A stretch of DNA of 24,869 nucleotides, from positions 1 to 24,869 of the forward strand of contig URGY01000004.1 of assembly GCA_900547505.1 (NCBI GenBank), written 5' to 3'. The first letter of the stretch is position 1, and each line of letters begins with the position of its first letter. Position numbers and translations under genes: made by a program. Below, one piece after another: positions 1 to 6,924 of the stretch. The notes beneath the pieces are model-generated. The model did not search any database and had not been told where the DNA came from. It saw only the letters and a list, made by a program, of their open reading frames with translations. The DNA comes from an uncultured Collinsella sp. GTDB lineage: Bacteria; Actinomycetota; Coriobacteriia; Coriobacteriales; Coriobacteriaceae.

Positions 1-32
1 TCAGGCTACTCAATTTCCGATGCTCTTTTTGC

Positions 33-161
33 TCAAATCCTCTTGACGAAACACACGCTGGCCAGCACCTCCCCGTCGCGGTCGATCAGGCAGGCCCAGT
101 GCGATGACTTGCCGACGTCCAGGCCGAGCACGGTCGCGGGTCTGGTGGATGGCGCTTTCAC
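33..161 (-). pseudogene. IS110-family transposase, N-terminal fragment
   Basis: A GTG start at 161 with an AGGA-type ribosome binding site just upstream (around 168-175) opens a short frame reading VKAPSTRPATVLGLDVGKSS and then HWACLIDRDGEVLAS. GLDVGKxxHxA near the N-terminus is the hallmark of the DEDD (RuvC-like) domain of IS110-family transposases; the first catalytic Asp is in GLDVGK. After EVLAS the similarity ends: eight unrelated codons and a stop follow, and the remaining ~350 residues of a normal transposase (rest of DEDD, Tnp20 serine domain) are absent. Base composition also shifts to AT-rich at about position 55, so a deletion or insertion junction lies there. The fragment cannot be an active transposase. 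Recognition of the family is firm; the cause of truncation is inferred. Confidence 0.8.
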
Positions 162-430
162 GGTGGTATCCTTCCGGTAGTCGTTCGACCGGATGGCCTT
201 CCCCTCGGCACTCACATTACCAGCCGCGGCACCTGCCCGGCACTTTCCTATCAGCCGTCGGGGGCGGCGCGTCCCGCGCCGGCAGCACCCAACTGGCCCT
301 CTCGGGGGCAGGGACGTTCGGCCGTGCGCGGGCGCCCGGTCGGCGGCCCGTTCTGGGCGCGCCTCAATCGTAGCCCGAGACGGTCCCGGGCTGACAATTT
401 CGACTGTAATGGACGTTCTTAAACGACTGG
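162..430 (-). mobile_element. non-coding end of the IS110 remnant, possible bridge RNA region
   Basis: About 270 very GC-rich bases lie upstream of the transposase fragment and hold no gene I can support. In the IS110 group the region upstream of the transposase is the left end, which encodes the bridge RNA that directs target and donor choice. The stretch is hairpin rich, as that would require: a perfect 7-bp stem with a 3-nt loop at 265-281 (CGGCGCG arms) and a stem with AGCCCG/CGGGCT arms at 372-392. I cannot define the element boundary or the loops by eye, so bridge RNA identity is an inference from position. Confidence 0.4.
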
Positions 431-490
431 TCATTGGGGACAGTCTTGGTGCGCTCCGTTGGTCCTCCCGTTCGATTTTTGCTCGGTGGG

Positions 491-496
491 TATACT
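491..496 (+). promoter_or_regulatory. putative -10 box for the 535-1548 gene
   Basis: TATACT at 491-496 is preceded by TGGG and lies 39 bases before the start codon. No convincing -35 hexamer is seen at the normal distance, so this is a composition-based call only. Confidence 0.35.
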
Positions 497-534
497 TCCT
501 TTCGCATTAAACGCCGGACTGAGGAGGTATCCAA

Positions 535-1548
535 ATGCCGGATAACGGGTCAATACAAAAAAGAGACGCGCACGAGATGGCTCATGGGCGTCCTGTCCAG
601 ATAACCGAGCATACGACGGTAACCGAGCTGCAGCCCAGCCTGTCCGATGTCGTGTGCGCAAACAAAAAGCTGCAGATTGGCTTTATCGTTGCGCTCGTGG
701 TGCTGGCGCTACTGTCGGGCTTTGTGGCTCGTCCGCATTTTGCCGATACCAAGACTTGGGACTCCACCATCGAGGTCATCGATCAAAAGAAGGGCAATGT
801 TTTGGCGCTCACGACCTCGTGCGTCGCCCTATCTGCGGGTATCACTGCGCTGCCGGGCGATACGGGAACGCCGGTTGCCGAGCAGCTCGCGCAGCTTTCG
901 GGTAACTTGGGCATCGTGCTTGCCGTGCTCTACCTCGAGAAATACCTGCTGACCATTTTGTGGTCGGTTGGCTTGGGCATCTTAATCCCGTTTTCGTTGG
1001 TGCTCTTTGCGGTGTCGCTCGGCATTCACGGGCGCTGGAGCACGAGCGCTGTCCTGCGCCGTGTGGCGACGCGCGTGCTGGTGGTTGCCGTGATCGGCAT
1101 GGCGCTCGTGCCCGCGAGCGTATGGGTGTCGCAGAAGGTCGACGAAACGTATCGAGTGAGCATCGAGCAAGCCGAGCAAAAGGCGGCCGACGCTGCGGGT
1201 GTGGCAGATGGCGACAGCTCCAAAGCAAGCAAGAAAAAGACCGAGTCCACAGAGTCCAAGAATGTGCTTGAGCAGCTTGCCGACGGCGCCTCGGGTCTCG
1301 TCACATCGGTGACCAGCGGCGCCAAGCAGATGACCGATGAGATCGTGCGGCAGGTGACCGATCTGATTGAAGGCGTCATCGTGATGATCGTGACCTCGTG
1401 CGTTATCCCGCTGCTGGTGCTCGTGGCGTTCCTATGGCTAGGACACGTGCTGCTGGGGATCGATATTTCCGGCCCGGCGAACTATTTGACGGGCCGTTTC
1501 TTGAGTGCTCCTTCCAAGCACGCCAAAAAGGGCGGGCAGTCCGAGTAG
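535..1548 (+). CDS. multi-pass membrane protein of unknown function
   Basis: The ATG at 535 follows a strong GAGGAGG ribosome binding site at about 521-527. The 337-residue product is not recognised. It has a polar N-terminal ~45 residues, a membrane segment at about 46-66, an extended segment with GNVLALTTSCVALSAGITALPGD (86-108), two membrane helices at about 125-165, one at 178-199, a polar Ser/Lys/Glu-rich stretch (202-245) and a last helix at about 279-308, ending in a basic tail. The polar middle and the amphipathic region at 245-275 may form a soluble loop. It is monocistronic, between IS debris and a terminator, so context gives no clue to its job. There is no signal peptidase site, lipobox or catalytic motif that I can name. 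Confidence 0.85.
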   Translation: MPDNGSIQKRDAHEMAHGRPVQITEHTTVTELQPSLSDVVCANKKLQIGFIVALVVLALLSGFVARPHFADTKTWDSTIEVIDQKKGNVLALTTSCVALSAGITALPGDTGTPVAEQLAQLSGNLGIVLAVLYLEKYLLTILWSVGLGILIPFSLVLFAVSLGIHGRWSTSAVLRRVATRVLVVAVIGMALVPASVWVSQKVDETYRVSIEQAEQKAADAAGVADGDSSKASKKKTESTESKNVLEQLADGASGLVTSVTSGAKQMTDEIVRQVTDLIEGVIVMIVTSCVIPLLVLVAFLWLGHVLLGIDISGPANYLTGRFLSAPSKHAKKGGQSE

Positions 1549-1584
1549 CTAAAACAGCTGTATATACCGGGGAATACCGCCGAA

Positions 1585-1620
1585 GGGCGGCCGAGACGCG
1601 TTCTCGGTCGCCCTTTTGTT
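1585..1620 (+). terminator. Rho-independent terminator of the membrane protein gene
   Basis: Arms at 1585-1596 and 1602-1613 pair over 12 bp (one G-U) around a 5-nt loop and are followed by TTTTGTTTG. It lies 37 bases after the stop codon at 1548. Confidence 0.9.
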
Positions 1621-1685
1621 TGTTGAACACATGGTCGCTGCGTCCGCGCCCGGCTCAAACGGTCAGCAATCATCCGTGAACGGTA

Positions 1686-1705
1686 TTTGTTCAAAAAAGA
1701 ACAAA
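1686..1705 (+). promoter_or_regulatory. palindromic operator upstream of lacA
   Basis: TTTGTTC (1686-1692) and GAACAAA (1699-1705) are perfect inverted repeats around six A residues. GTTC...GAAC dyads of this kind resemble DeoR-family operators such as that of GlpR. It is centred 56 bp upstream of the larger dyad at 1733-1770. The regulator is not shown by the sequence; the DeoR protein encoded at 12571-13374 is the obvious candidate. Confidence 0.5.
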
Positions 1706-1721
1706 GATAAACAAATAGTTG

Positions 1722-1770
1722 TTGCAGTTACTGTTCGAATGTGTTCAAATAAACATGAACAGTGAAGAAC
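1722..1770 (+). promoter_or_regulatory. lacA promoter and four-half-site operator
   Basis: GTTC occurs at 1733-1736 and 1743-1746 and GAAC at 1757-1760 and 1767-1770. All four are symmetric about 1751.5, and each pair is spaced 10 bp, so the half-sites face the same side of the helix. A plausible promoter (TTGCAG at 1722-1727, 17-bp spacer, TCAAAT at 1745-1750) puts the -10 inside the dyad, which suits repression. The promoter match is weak; the symmetry is plain in the sequence. Confidence 0.5.
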
Positions 1771-1855
1771 CGCACATTCAGATGCCCGGACCTGAACGCG
1801 ATTCAACACTTCCAAACAGAAACTACGCACCTGCGTATCTCTCAAGGAGGATGTC

Positions 1856-2284
1856 ATGAGGGTTGTAATCGCTTCCGATGCCGACGGTATGTCGATGAAG
1901 GAGTCCATCAAGGAGATGCTCATCGCCGACGGTCACGAGGTCGTCGACTATTCCGAGACCCCTGCCGCGGACTTTGTCGATTCCGCGACTGCCGTTGCCA
2001 AGGACCTGCTGGAGCACAAGGATTCCCAGGGCTTCGCATTCGATAAGTACGGCGTCGGCTCCTATATGGCCGCCGTCAAGATTAAGGGCATGGTCGTCGC
2101 CAACATTTCCGACGAGCGTTCCGCCTACATGACCCGCGAGCACAACGGCTCGCGCATGGTCACCATGGGCCCGGGCGTTGTAGGCACCGAGGTCGCCAAG
2201 AAGATCGCCCGCGAGTTCCTGCGTGCCCAGTACGCCGGCGGCCGTCACCAGATTCGTGTCGACATGCTCAACAAGATGGCCTAA
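1856..2284 (+). CDS. lacA: galactose-6-phosphate isomerase subunit LacA
   Basis: The 142-residue product matches LacA of the streptococcal/staphylococcal lac operons almost end to end. Shared blocks include DYSETPAADFVDSATAVAKD, the FDKYGVGSYMAAVKIKGMV core (residues 62-80), ISDERSAYMTREHNGSRMVT and the C-terminal GGRHQIRVDMLNKM. It is a RpiB/LacAB-fold protein that, as a complex with LacB, isomerises D-galactose-6-phosphate to D-tagatose-6-phosphate in the cytosol. It lacks the CGTG active-site Cys block that LacB carries, as is normal for LacA. The ATG at 1856 has an AAGGAGG ribosome binding site at about 1842-1848. lacB starts 63 bases after the stop codon, so the two are co-transcribed. 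The operator array at 1686-1770 lies directly upstream. Confidence 0.95.
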   Translation: MRVVIASDADGMSMKESIKEMLIADGHEVVDYSETPAADFVDSATAVAKDLLEHKDSQGFAFDKYGVGSYMAAVKIKGMVVANISDERSAYMTREHNGSRMVTMGPGVVGTEVAKKIAREFLRAQYAGGRHQIRVDMLNKMA

Positions 2285-2347
2285 CGAGAGCCACCGAGAA
2301 CTCGAACTTCTACCTCAACTTGTGAATTCAGACGAAAGGACGTTCTG

Positions 2348-2872
2348 ATGAAGAAGACCATCGCAATCGGTTGCGACCATATCGTTACGGACGAGAAGAT
2401 CTATCTGGCCGACCGCCTGGAGCAGGCTGGCTACAAGGTGCTCGACTGCGGCACCTACAGCCACACCCGTACGCACTATCCCATCTACGGCAAGGCCGTG
2501 GGCGAGGCAGTTGCCAGCGGCAAGGCCGACTTTGGTGTGGCCCTGTGCGGCACCGGCATTGGTATCACCAACGCCGTCAACAAGGTTCCCGGCGCCCGTT
2601 GCGCCCTGGTCCGCGACATGACCTCTGCCCTCTATGCCCGTCGCGAGCTCAACGCCAACATCGTGGGCTTTGGTGGCAAGATTACCGGCGAGTTCCTGAT
2701 GGCCGATATCATGCTTGCCTTCCTGGAGGAGCCCTACGAGAAGACTCCCGAGCACGACGCCCTGATCGCCAAGATCGATGCCTGCAATAAGGCCGACGCC
2801 GAGGCTCAGGCCGACCCGCACTTCTTTGACGAGTTCCTCGAGAAGTGGGACCGCGGCGAGTATCACGACTAG
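2348..2872 (+). CDS. lacB: galactose-6-phosphate isomerase subunit LacB
   Basis: This 174-residue RpiB/LacAB-family protein is the catalytic partner of LacA. It begins [18 protein letters not shown], has [20 protein letters not shown], the active-site loop [18 protein letters not shown] (residues 71-88, catalytic Cys 72) and [20 protein letters not shown], all diagnostic of LacB rather than of ribose-5-phosphate isomerase RpiB. Length is close to the usual ~171. The start has a GAAAGGA ribosome binding site (2334-2340). The stop is followed after 4 bases by the structured repeat at 2877-3025, which separates lacAB from the lacX/lacC pair. Dedicated PTS and phospho-beta-galactosidase genes, usual companions in lactic acid bacteria, are absent from this window. 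Confidence 0.95.
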   Translation: MKKTIAIGCDHIVTDEKIYLADRLEQAGYKVLDCGTYSHTRTHYPIYGKAVGEAVASGKADFGVALCGTGIGITNAVNKVPGARCALVRDMTSALYARRELNANIVGFGGKITGEFLMADIMLAFLEEPYEKTPEHDALIAKIDACNKADAEAQADPHFFDEFLEKWDRGEYHD

Positions 2873-2876
2873 TGGG

Positions 2877-3025
2877 GTTACGCGGTTTTACCAAACCGCG
2901 TAACGGGTCGACGCTGCGCGGCGCTCAGGCACCCCATCTCGCCGCTCAAACCGTCGCTCGCGTACATGAAGTACGCGTCGCTCCTCTTTCGCGGCGACCT
3001 GGGGTACCTGAGCGCCGCTCGCTGA
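2877..3025 (+). repeat. structured intergenic repeat, copy 1
   Basis: The element starts 4 bases after the lacB stop with a 28-nt hairpin: arms GTTACGCGGTTT (2877-2888) and AAACCGCGTAAC (2893-2904). A long imperfect hairpin follows: outer arms 2919-2929 and 3007-3017 (CGGCGCTCAGG and its complement), then CCCCA/TGGGG (2932-2936, 3000-3004), and an apical stem CGCGTAC/GTACGCG (2959-2965, 2971-2977). Copies 2 and 3 (5123-5277, 19462-19607) share the 28-nt hairpin exactly and the long-stem layout. There is no U-tract, so it is not a standard terminator. Confidence 0.85.
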
Positions 3026-3250
3026 CGTTGGGTGTACCTGCAGGGTTACCGCTGTTGTTGCGAAGCGTTCTGGTTCGGTAAGCTGCTCCGATAACACGTT
3101 TGCTTGCTTGGCTTGGATGCTTCACCCCTGGTTGTATTTGACTATTTGCAGCTTTTCAATTGACGGCTCGCGTTTCTGTGAGGGGGCGCGGGCCGGTTTT
3201 CTATCAGCCCTATTGACTTGGCGGGCTGTCGTAAGAAAGGGAAGGCTCCT
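3026..3250 (+). other. gene-free leader before the mutarotase gene
   Basis: This AT-richer stretch holds no gene I can support. Several TTGACN hexamers occur (around 3138, 3163 and 3212), so a promoter for the lacX-lacC pair may lie here, but none has a good partner -10 box. Confidence 0.3.
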
Positions 3251-4132
3251 ATGGAGTTTGTTCTTGATAACGGTTCTATTCGTGTGGCGTTGAGCACGGC
3301 TGGTGGATCGTTCACTTCTATTGCGGCCAACGACCGTGAGTACCTGTGGCAGGGTGACCCGGCGGTCTGGTCGGGCCAGGCACCCATTTGCTTCCCGATC
3401 TGCGGCGGCCTTCGCGACGGTCACGCAATGACCATGGGCGGCCGCGAGGTTAAGCTCGCCCGCCACGGCTTTGCGCGCAAACAGGAGTGGAAACTCGAGG
3501 AGCAGAGCGACAACATGGTTGCGCTGAGCCTAAGCTCTGCCGACCATGCCGAGTTGCTCGAGCAGTACCCGTATCCGTTTAAGATCGTTGCTCGTTACAC
3601 GATCGATTCGGAAAAGGTGGCTGTGTCGTACGAGGTGACCAATGAGGGCACCGAGGACATGCCGTTCTTTGTGGGCGGTCATCCTGGCTTTAAGTGCCCG
3701 CTTGACGAGGGCGAGTCCTATGACGACTACGAGCTCCGTTTTGAGCAGCGTGAGGCCACCGAGCTCTGTACTGCCGTTCCCTCGACGGGCCTGATTGATG
3801 TTGAGCATCGCAGCAAGAACCCCATGATCGGCCAGAACCTGCCGCTTACCCATGAACTCTTTGACTTCGCGGAGACCATCTTCGACGTGCTCGAGAGCCG
3901 CGTGGTTACGCTGACCAAGAAAACCGAGGACAAGGGCGTGCGCCTGACGTTCCCCGATATGCCGTACCTGATTGTGTGGAGCAAGCCCGAGGGCGACTTT
4001 GTGGCTGTTGAACCGTGGGGTGGTCTGTCCACCTGCTCCGACGAGGACGATATCCTGGAGCACAAGCGCGGCTGCCTGGTGGCCAAGCCGGGAGAGACCG
4101 TCACCCGCGGCTTTGAGATCGAGATCCTTTAA
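3251..4132 (+). CDS. lacX: aldose 1-epimerase family protein, LacX-like
   Basis: The 293-residue product belongs to the galactose mutarotase-like superfamily, in the LacX-type branch that accompanies lac tagatose genes in lactic acid bacteria. Visible landmarks are the early beta-sheet domain (MEFVLDNGSIRVALSTAGGS), PICFPICGGLRDG (residues 45-57), the catalytic-His block FFVGGHPGFKCPL, and the catalytic-Glu region FVAVEPWGGLSTC near the C-terminus. Such enzymes interconvert alpha and beta anomers of aldoses; the true substrate may be galactose, galactose-6-phosphate or another sugar phosphate. The start at 3251 is chosen because AAGGGAAGG lies 6-14 bases upstream; an in-frame ATG at 3218 has no such site. 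lacC follows after 53 bases, so the two form one transcript. Confidence 0.85.
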   Translation: MEFVLDNGSIRVALSTAGGSFTSIAANDREYLWQGDPAVWSGQAPICFPICGGLRDGHAMTMGGREVKLARHGFARKQEWKLEEQSDNMVALSLSSADHAELLEQYPYPFKIVARYTIDSEKVAVSYEVTNEGTEDMPFFVGGHPGFKCPLDEGESYDDYELRFEQREATELCTAVPSTGLIDVEHRSKNPMIGQNLPLTHELFDFAETIFDVLESRVVTLTKKTEDKGVRLTFPDMPYLIVWSKPEGDFVAVEPWGGLSTCSDEDDILEHKRGCLVAKPGETVTRGFEIEIL

Positions 4133-4149
4133 CGAGTTATCGTATGTTT

Positions 4150-4169
4150 GGGGCGGGTCATGCCGCCCC
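4150..4169 (+). other. small intercistronic hairpin before lacC
   Basis: GGGGCGG (4150-4156) and CCGCCCC (4163-4169) pair perfectly around a 6-nt loop, 4 bases before the lacC ribosome binding site. It may tune lacC translation or protect the lacC mRNA end; that role is inferred. Confidence 0.5.
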
Positions 4170-4185
4170 GGAACAGGAGTTCAAC

Positions 4186-5121
4186 ATGATTCTGACCGTT
4201 ACCATGAACCCGTCGATTGATACGCGCTATCAGCTCGACAAGCTGATCATCGACGATGTTAACCGTGTGACGCCCGAAAAGACCGCTGGCGGCAAGGGCC
4301 TCAACGTGAGCCGTGTGCTGCTGCAGTTGGGCGACGATGTGCTCGCGACCGGTCTGCTCGGCGGCCACATGGGCGCCTATATGGCCGAGCTCATGGATGC
4401 CGACGGCGTCAAGAACGAATTTGTGCCCATCGCCGGTGAGACGCGCATTTGCCTGAATATTCTGCACGAGGGTAATCAGACCGAGCTTTTGGAGAGCGGC
4501 CCGCAGATCGCCCCGGCCGAGCTCGAGGCCTTTACGGCCAAGTTCGCCGAGCTTGCAGCGAAGGCGGACGTTGTGACGCTTTCGGGCTCGCTGCCGCGCG
4601 GCGTCGATGCCGGCTACTATGCCGAGCTCGTCAAGATCGCCGAGGAGGCGGGCGCCAAGGTGCTGCTCGACACCTCGGGTGCATCGCTGGAGGCCGCGCT
4701 GGAGTCTGACGCTAAGCCTGAGCTCGTAAAGCCCAACCTGACCGAGATTAACGGCCTGCTGGGTACGTCCTTTACGACCGATGATGTCGATGCCCTGCGC
4801 GAGGCGCTTGCCGCCGATGGCCGCTTTGCTGGTATTCCCTGGGTTGTCGTTTCGATGGGCGCTGCCGGTTCGGTGGGCTTCCATGAGGGCCGCGCGTTCC
4901 GCGCCAAGACGCCCGCGATTGCGGCTGTGAACGCGACGGGTTCCGGTGACTCGACCATCGCCGGTTTTGCGCATGCCATTGCTGCCGGCGCCGACGACGT
5001 CACGGTGCTCAAGACCGCCAATACCTGCGGCAAGCTTAACGCCATGGATCCCAAGACCGGCCACCTGGTCATGGACCGCTGGGACGAGGTCTACAACAGC
5101 GTTGAAGTAACGGAGCTTTAG
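4186..5121 (+). CDS. lacC: tagatose-6-phosphate kinase LacC (PfkB family)
   Basis: The 311-residue protein has the PfkB ribokinase fold and tracks LacC closely: MILTVTMNPSIDTRYQLDKL at the start, TAGGKGLNVSRVL (33-45), GETRICLNILHEGNQTELLE, LSGSLPRGVDAGYYAEL and the ATP/catalytic motif NATGSGDST (249-257, catalytic Asp 255). It phosphorylates tagatose-6-phosphate to tagatose-1,6-bisphosphate. PfkB members overlap in substrate use and 1-phosphofructokinase is the main alternative, but the neighbouring lacA and lacB favour LacC. The ATG at 4186 has a CAGGAG site 7 bases upstream; an earlier in-frame ATG at 4144 lies before the hairpin and lacks a site. The stop codon is followed after one base by repeat copy 2. 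Confidence 0.93.
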   Translation: MILTVTMNPSIDTRYQLDKLIIDDVNRVTPEKTAGGKGLNVSRVLLQLGDDVLATGLLGGHMGAYMAELMDADGVKNEFVPIAGETRICLNILHEGNQTELLESGPQIAPAELEAFTAKFAELAAKADVVTLSGSLPRGVDAGYYAELVKIAEEAGAKVLLDTSGASLEAALESDAKPELVKPNLTEINGLLGTSFTTDDVDALREALAADGRFAGIPWVVVSMGAAGSVGFHEGRAFRAKTPAIAAVNATGSGDSTIAGFAHAIAAGADDVTVLKTANTCGKLNAMDPKTGHLVMDRWDEVYNSVEVTEL

Positions 5122-5122
5122 A

Positions 5123-5277
5123 GTTACGCGGTTTTACCAAACCGCGTAACCAGCCGACGCTGCAAGCCCGCCAGAGCGGCAATCTGCCTTTCAGCTTCGG
5201 CGGCATGACCAGAAGGTCAATGCCGCCTCGCTTCAAGGCACCTTGCTCGCTTTAGCGGGCTTTCGCTGTCGTGGCCA
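5123..5277 (+). repeat. structured intergenic repeat, copy 2
   Basis: The 28-nt hairpin (5123-5150) is identical to copy 1 and begins one base after the lacC stop. The long stem has a different outer sequence, AAGCCCGC (5164-5171) with GCGGGCTT (5255-5262), and a different apical stem, GGCGGCAT then GACC around AGAA (5199-5227). The flanks CGACGCTGC on the left and TTCGCTG on the right are shared with the other copies. Confidence 0.85.
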
Positions 5278-5341
5278 AAACATCGGCGTTGCCCTGGTCG
5301 CAAGTAGTCATTGGGGACGTTCTTGTTTAATGCGGCAGATA

Positions 5342-5380
5342 GGGACGTTTCTTTTCTGCCGGCAGTTTGGGACACTCCTT
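5342..5380 (+). repeat. 39-nt direct repeat, left copy
   Basis: This 39-nt sequence (core CTGCCGGCAGTTTGG) recurs at 6855-6893 with 36 of 39 positions identical. The two copies bracket the ATPase gene. A related GGGGAC-type sequence precedes it at 5313-5329 and another lies at 431-449. Such dispersed sequences resemble REP-type repeats, which are often spread by RAYT transposases; no RAYT gene is in the window. Confidence 0.75.
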
Positions 5381-5405
5381 ACGGGACACCCCCCCTCCAC
5401 AGCGC

Positions 5406-6707
5406 CTATGCCAGCTTGTCGATTTGCCCAATCTCCCAGAGCGGAATGTTGACGAGCGTGCCCTCGTCTCTATATGCCGCTAACGATGTTCTCACGCAGC
5501 GCTCGAGCTTGAACTTCTCGCAGGCAATCCTCAGGCTCTTTGCTTTGAGGTTCTCTGCCGCCTTGACCTCGAGCGGAAGCACGGTCCCCGCATGGTCGAT
5601 GGCAAAGTCAGTCTCTGCATTGCCGGAGGAGGATGACCAATACGCGGGAGTTTTGCCTTGGAGCAAAAGCTCCTGTGCGACGTATTGCTCGGTCAGCGAG
5701 CCTTTGAACTCCGTAAAAACTGCGGGCCCGTTCAGAACAATGGCTGGCGAGAGGCCGGAGAGTGCTCCGAGGATGCCGGTGTCGATGCAGAACAGCTTGA
5801 AGCCCGAGAGATCCTCGTAGCTTGTGAGCGGTGCTCTTAGGGCGGAAACACGTGGTACCTTATGAACGATTCCATAGTCCATGAGCCACTGGAGGCTTTC
5901 CTCAAAATCGCGTGCGCGCGCCCCGGGACGGAGCGCACCGTAGACGAACTTCTTGTTTTCCTTTGCGAGCTGGCCGGGAAGGGATTTCCAAACCAGCCTC
6001 ATGCGCTCGACGATGCGGGCTGGCGCATGCTTGCCAAAATCGGATTCGTAAGCTTCGATGATTTGCTGCTGAAGCCTGCGGGCCTCGATGAAATCGTGGG
6101 AGGCGGCGAAAGCGGAGACAACTTCTGGCATGCCACCGACAACGAGGTATTCCTTGAGCAGGCGCTCGAGCTTTTCGGAAACGTTTGCCAGCAGGTCCAT
6201 GTCTGCGGCAAGGATGGCATCTGCGAGCGGATCGCCATCGACGGCACGAACGAACTCGACAAACCCCATGGGGCGCATGGTAAGCTGGTCAATCTTGCCG
6301 ACGGGGAACGACTCGTTTTCGCGTCGGAGCGCGAGCCCCATATAGGAGCAGGCTGCCACGATATGGTATTCCGGCGCCAGCTCGTTGAAGTATTTGAGCG
6401 AGGTGATGCCACGCGGTGCCTCTTGGATTTCGTCGAAGATGATGAGTGTGTCTGTCGGCGTTATGGTCTGGCCGCGCAGGAGCTCTATCTGGGAGATGAT
6501 GCGTTTGGGGTCAAGGCTTCCGTCGAACAGCGAACGTGCGCCCGGTTCGAGCATAAAGTCAAAGCGGATGACGTTTTGATACTGCTGGCCTGCGAATTCG
6601 TTAAGAAGCCAGGTTTTTCCCGTCTGGCGGGCCCCCTTAAGCAGGAGGGGCTTGCGGTTTGCCCTAGATTTCCAAGCGATGAGTTCGTCCATTAGCTGTC
6701 GCTGCAT
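5406..6707 (-). CDS. AAA-family ATPase with DUF4143 domain
   Basis: This 433-residue protein has an N-terminal AAA_14 P-loop domain and a C-terminal DUF4143 domain. Walker A is GARQTGKT (residues 25-32) and Walker B is LIIFDEIQ (88-95). Near the C-terminus ETDF (365-368) and LEVKAAENLKAKSLR (379-393) give the D...ExK arrangement of the PD-(D/E)XK-like fold typical of DUF4143. The family is widespread in gut bacteria, often in many copies per genome. Its function is not established; links to mobile elements or defence are suspected only. Start at 6707 follows a GGAGG site at about 6713-6717. It stands alone, opposite in direction to lacC, flanked by direct repeats and with a tandem-repeat array upstream, which suggests it was acquired as a unit. 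Confidence 0.88.
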   Translation of the reverse strand: MQRQLMDELIAWKSRANRKPLLLKGARQTGKTWLLNEFAGQQYQNVIRFDFMLEPGARSLFDGSLDPKRIISQIELLRGQTITPTDTLIIFDEIQEAPRGITSLKYFNELAPEYHIVAACSYMGLALRRENESFPVGKIDQLTMRPMGFVEFVRAVDGDPLADAILAADMDLLANVSEKLERLLKEYLVVGGMPEVVSAFAASHDFIEARRLQQQIIEAYESDFGKHAPARIVERMRLVWKSLPGQLAKENKKFVYGALRPGARARDFEESLQWLMDYGIVHKVPRVSALRAPLTSYEDLSGFKLFCIDTGILGALSGLSPAIVLNGPAVFTEFKGSLTEQYVAQELLLQGKTPAYWSSSSGNAETDFAIDHAGTVLPLEVKAAENLKAKSLRIACEKFKLERCVRTSLAAYRDEGTLVNIPLWEIGQIDKLA

Positions 6708-6750
6708 ACTGCCTCCTAACGATCATGGTTAGTATAAGACCGTTTCGATC

Positions 6751-6834
6751 TTTCCATCGAAAAATGTGGGAGTAAACCACGTTTTTCCATCGAATAATGT
6801 GTGAGGCAATCACGTTTTTCCATCGAATAATGTG
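6751..6834 (-). repeat. 33-bp tandem repeat array upstream of the ATPase
   Basis: An 18-nt unit, TTTCCATCGAATAATGTG on the plus strand, starts at 6751, 6784 and 6817, a constant 33-bp period. The first copy differs at one base; spacers are not conserved. The array lies 44-127 bases upstream of the ATPase start, where its promoter should be, so it may be a set of protein-binding sites in helical phase. Confidence 0.8.
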
Positions 6835-6854
6835 GTGGTTTAGGTCGGCACCTG

Positions 6855-6893
6855 GGGACGTTCCTTCTCTGCCGGCAGTTTGGAACACTCCTT
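6855..6893 (+). repeat. 39-nt direct repeat, right copy
   Basis: This is the second copy of the sequence at 5342-5380, in the same orientation, with three mismatches. It closes the segment that holds the ATPase and its tandem repeats. Confidence 0.75.
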
Positions 6894-6924
6894 GTTTTGG
6901 TGCAAATTAGCTACCCTTGCATCA

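Noticed and set aside
2877..2904. Simple Rho-independent terminators after lacB, lacC and the LuxR gene
   Set aside because: The hairpin has no U-tract on its 3' side and is always followed by the second long stem.
6751..6834. CRISPR array
   Set aside because: Only three units with 18-nt repeats and 15-nt spacers, and no cas genes; dimensions do not fit CRISPR.
6664..6888. Small minus-strand frame with an IRWKN-type peptide repeat
   Set aside because: The peptide repeat is the translation of the 33-bp tandem DNA repeats; the frame overlaps the ATPase start and has no ribosome binding site.
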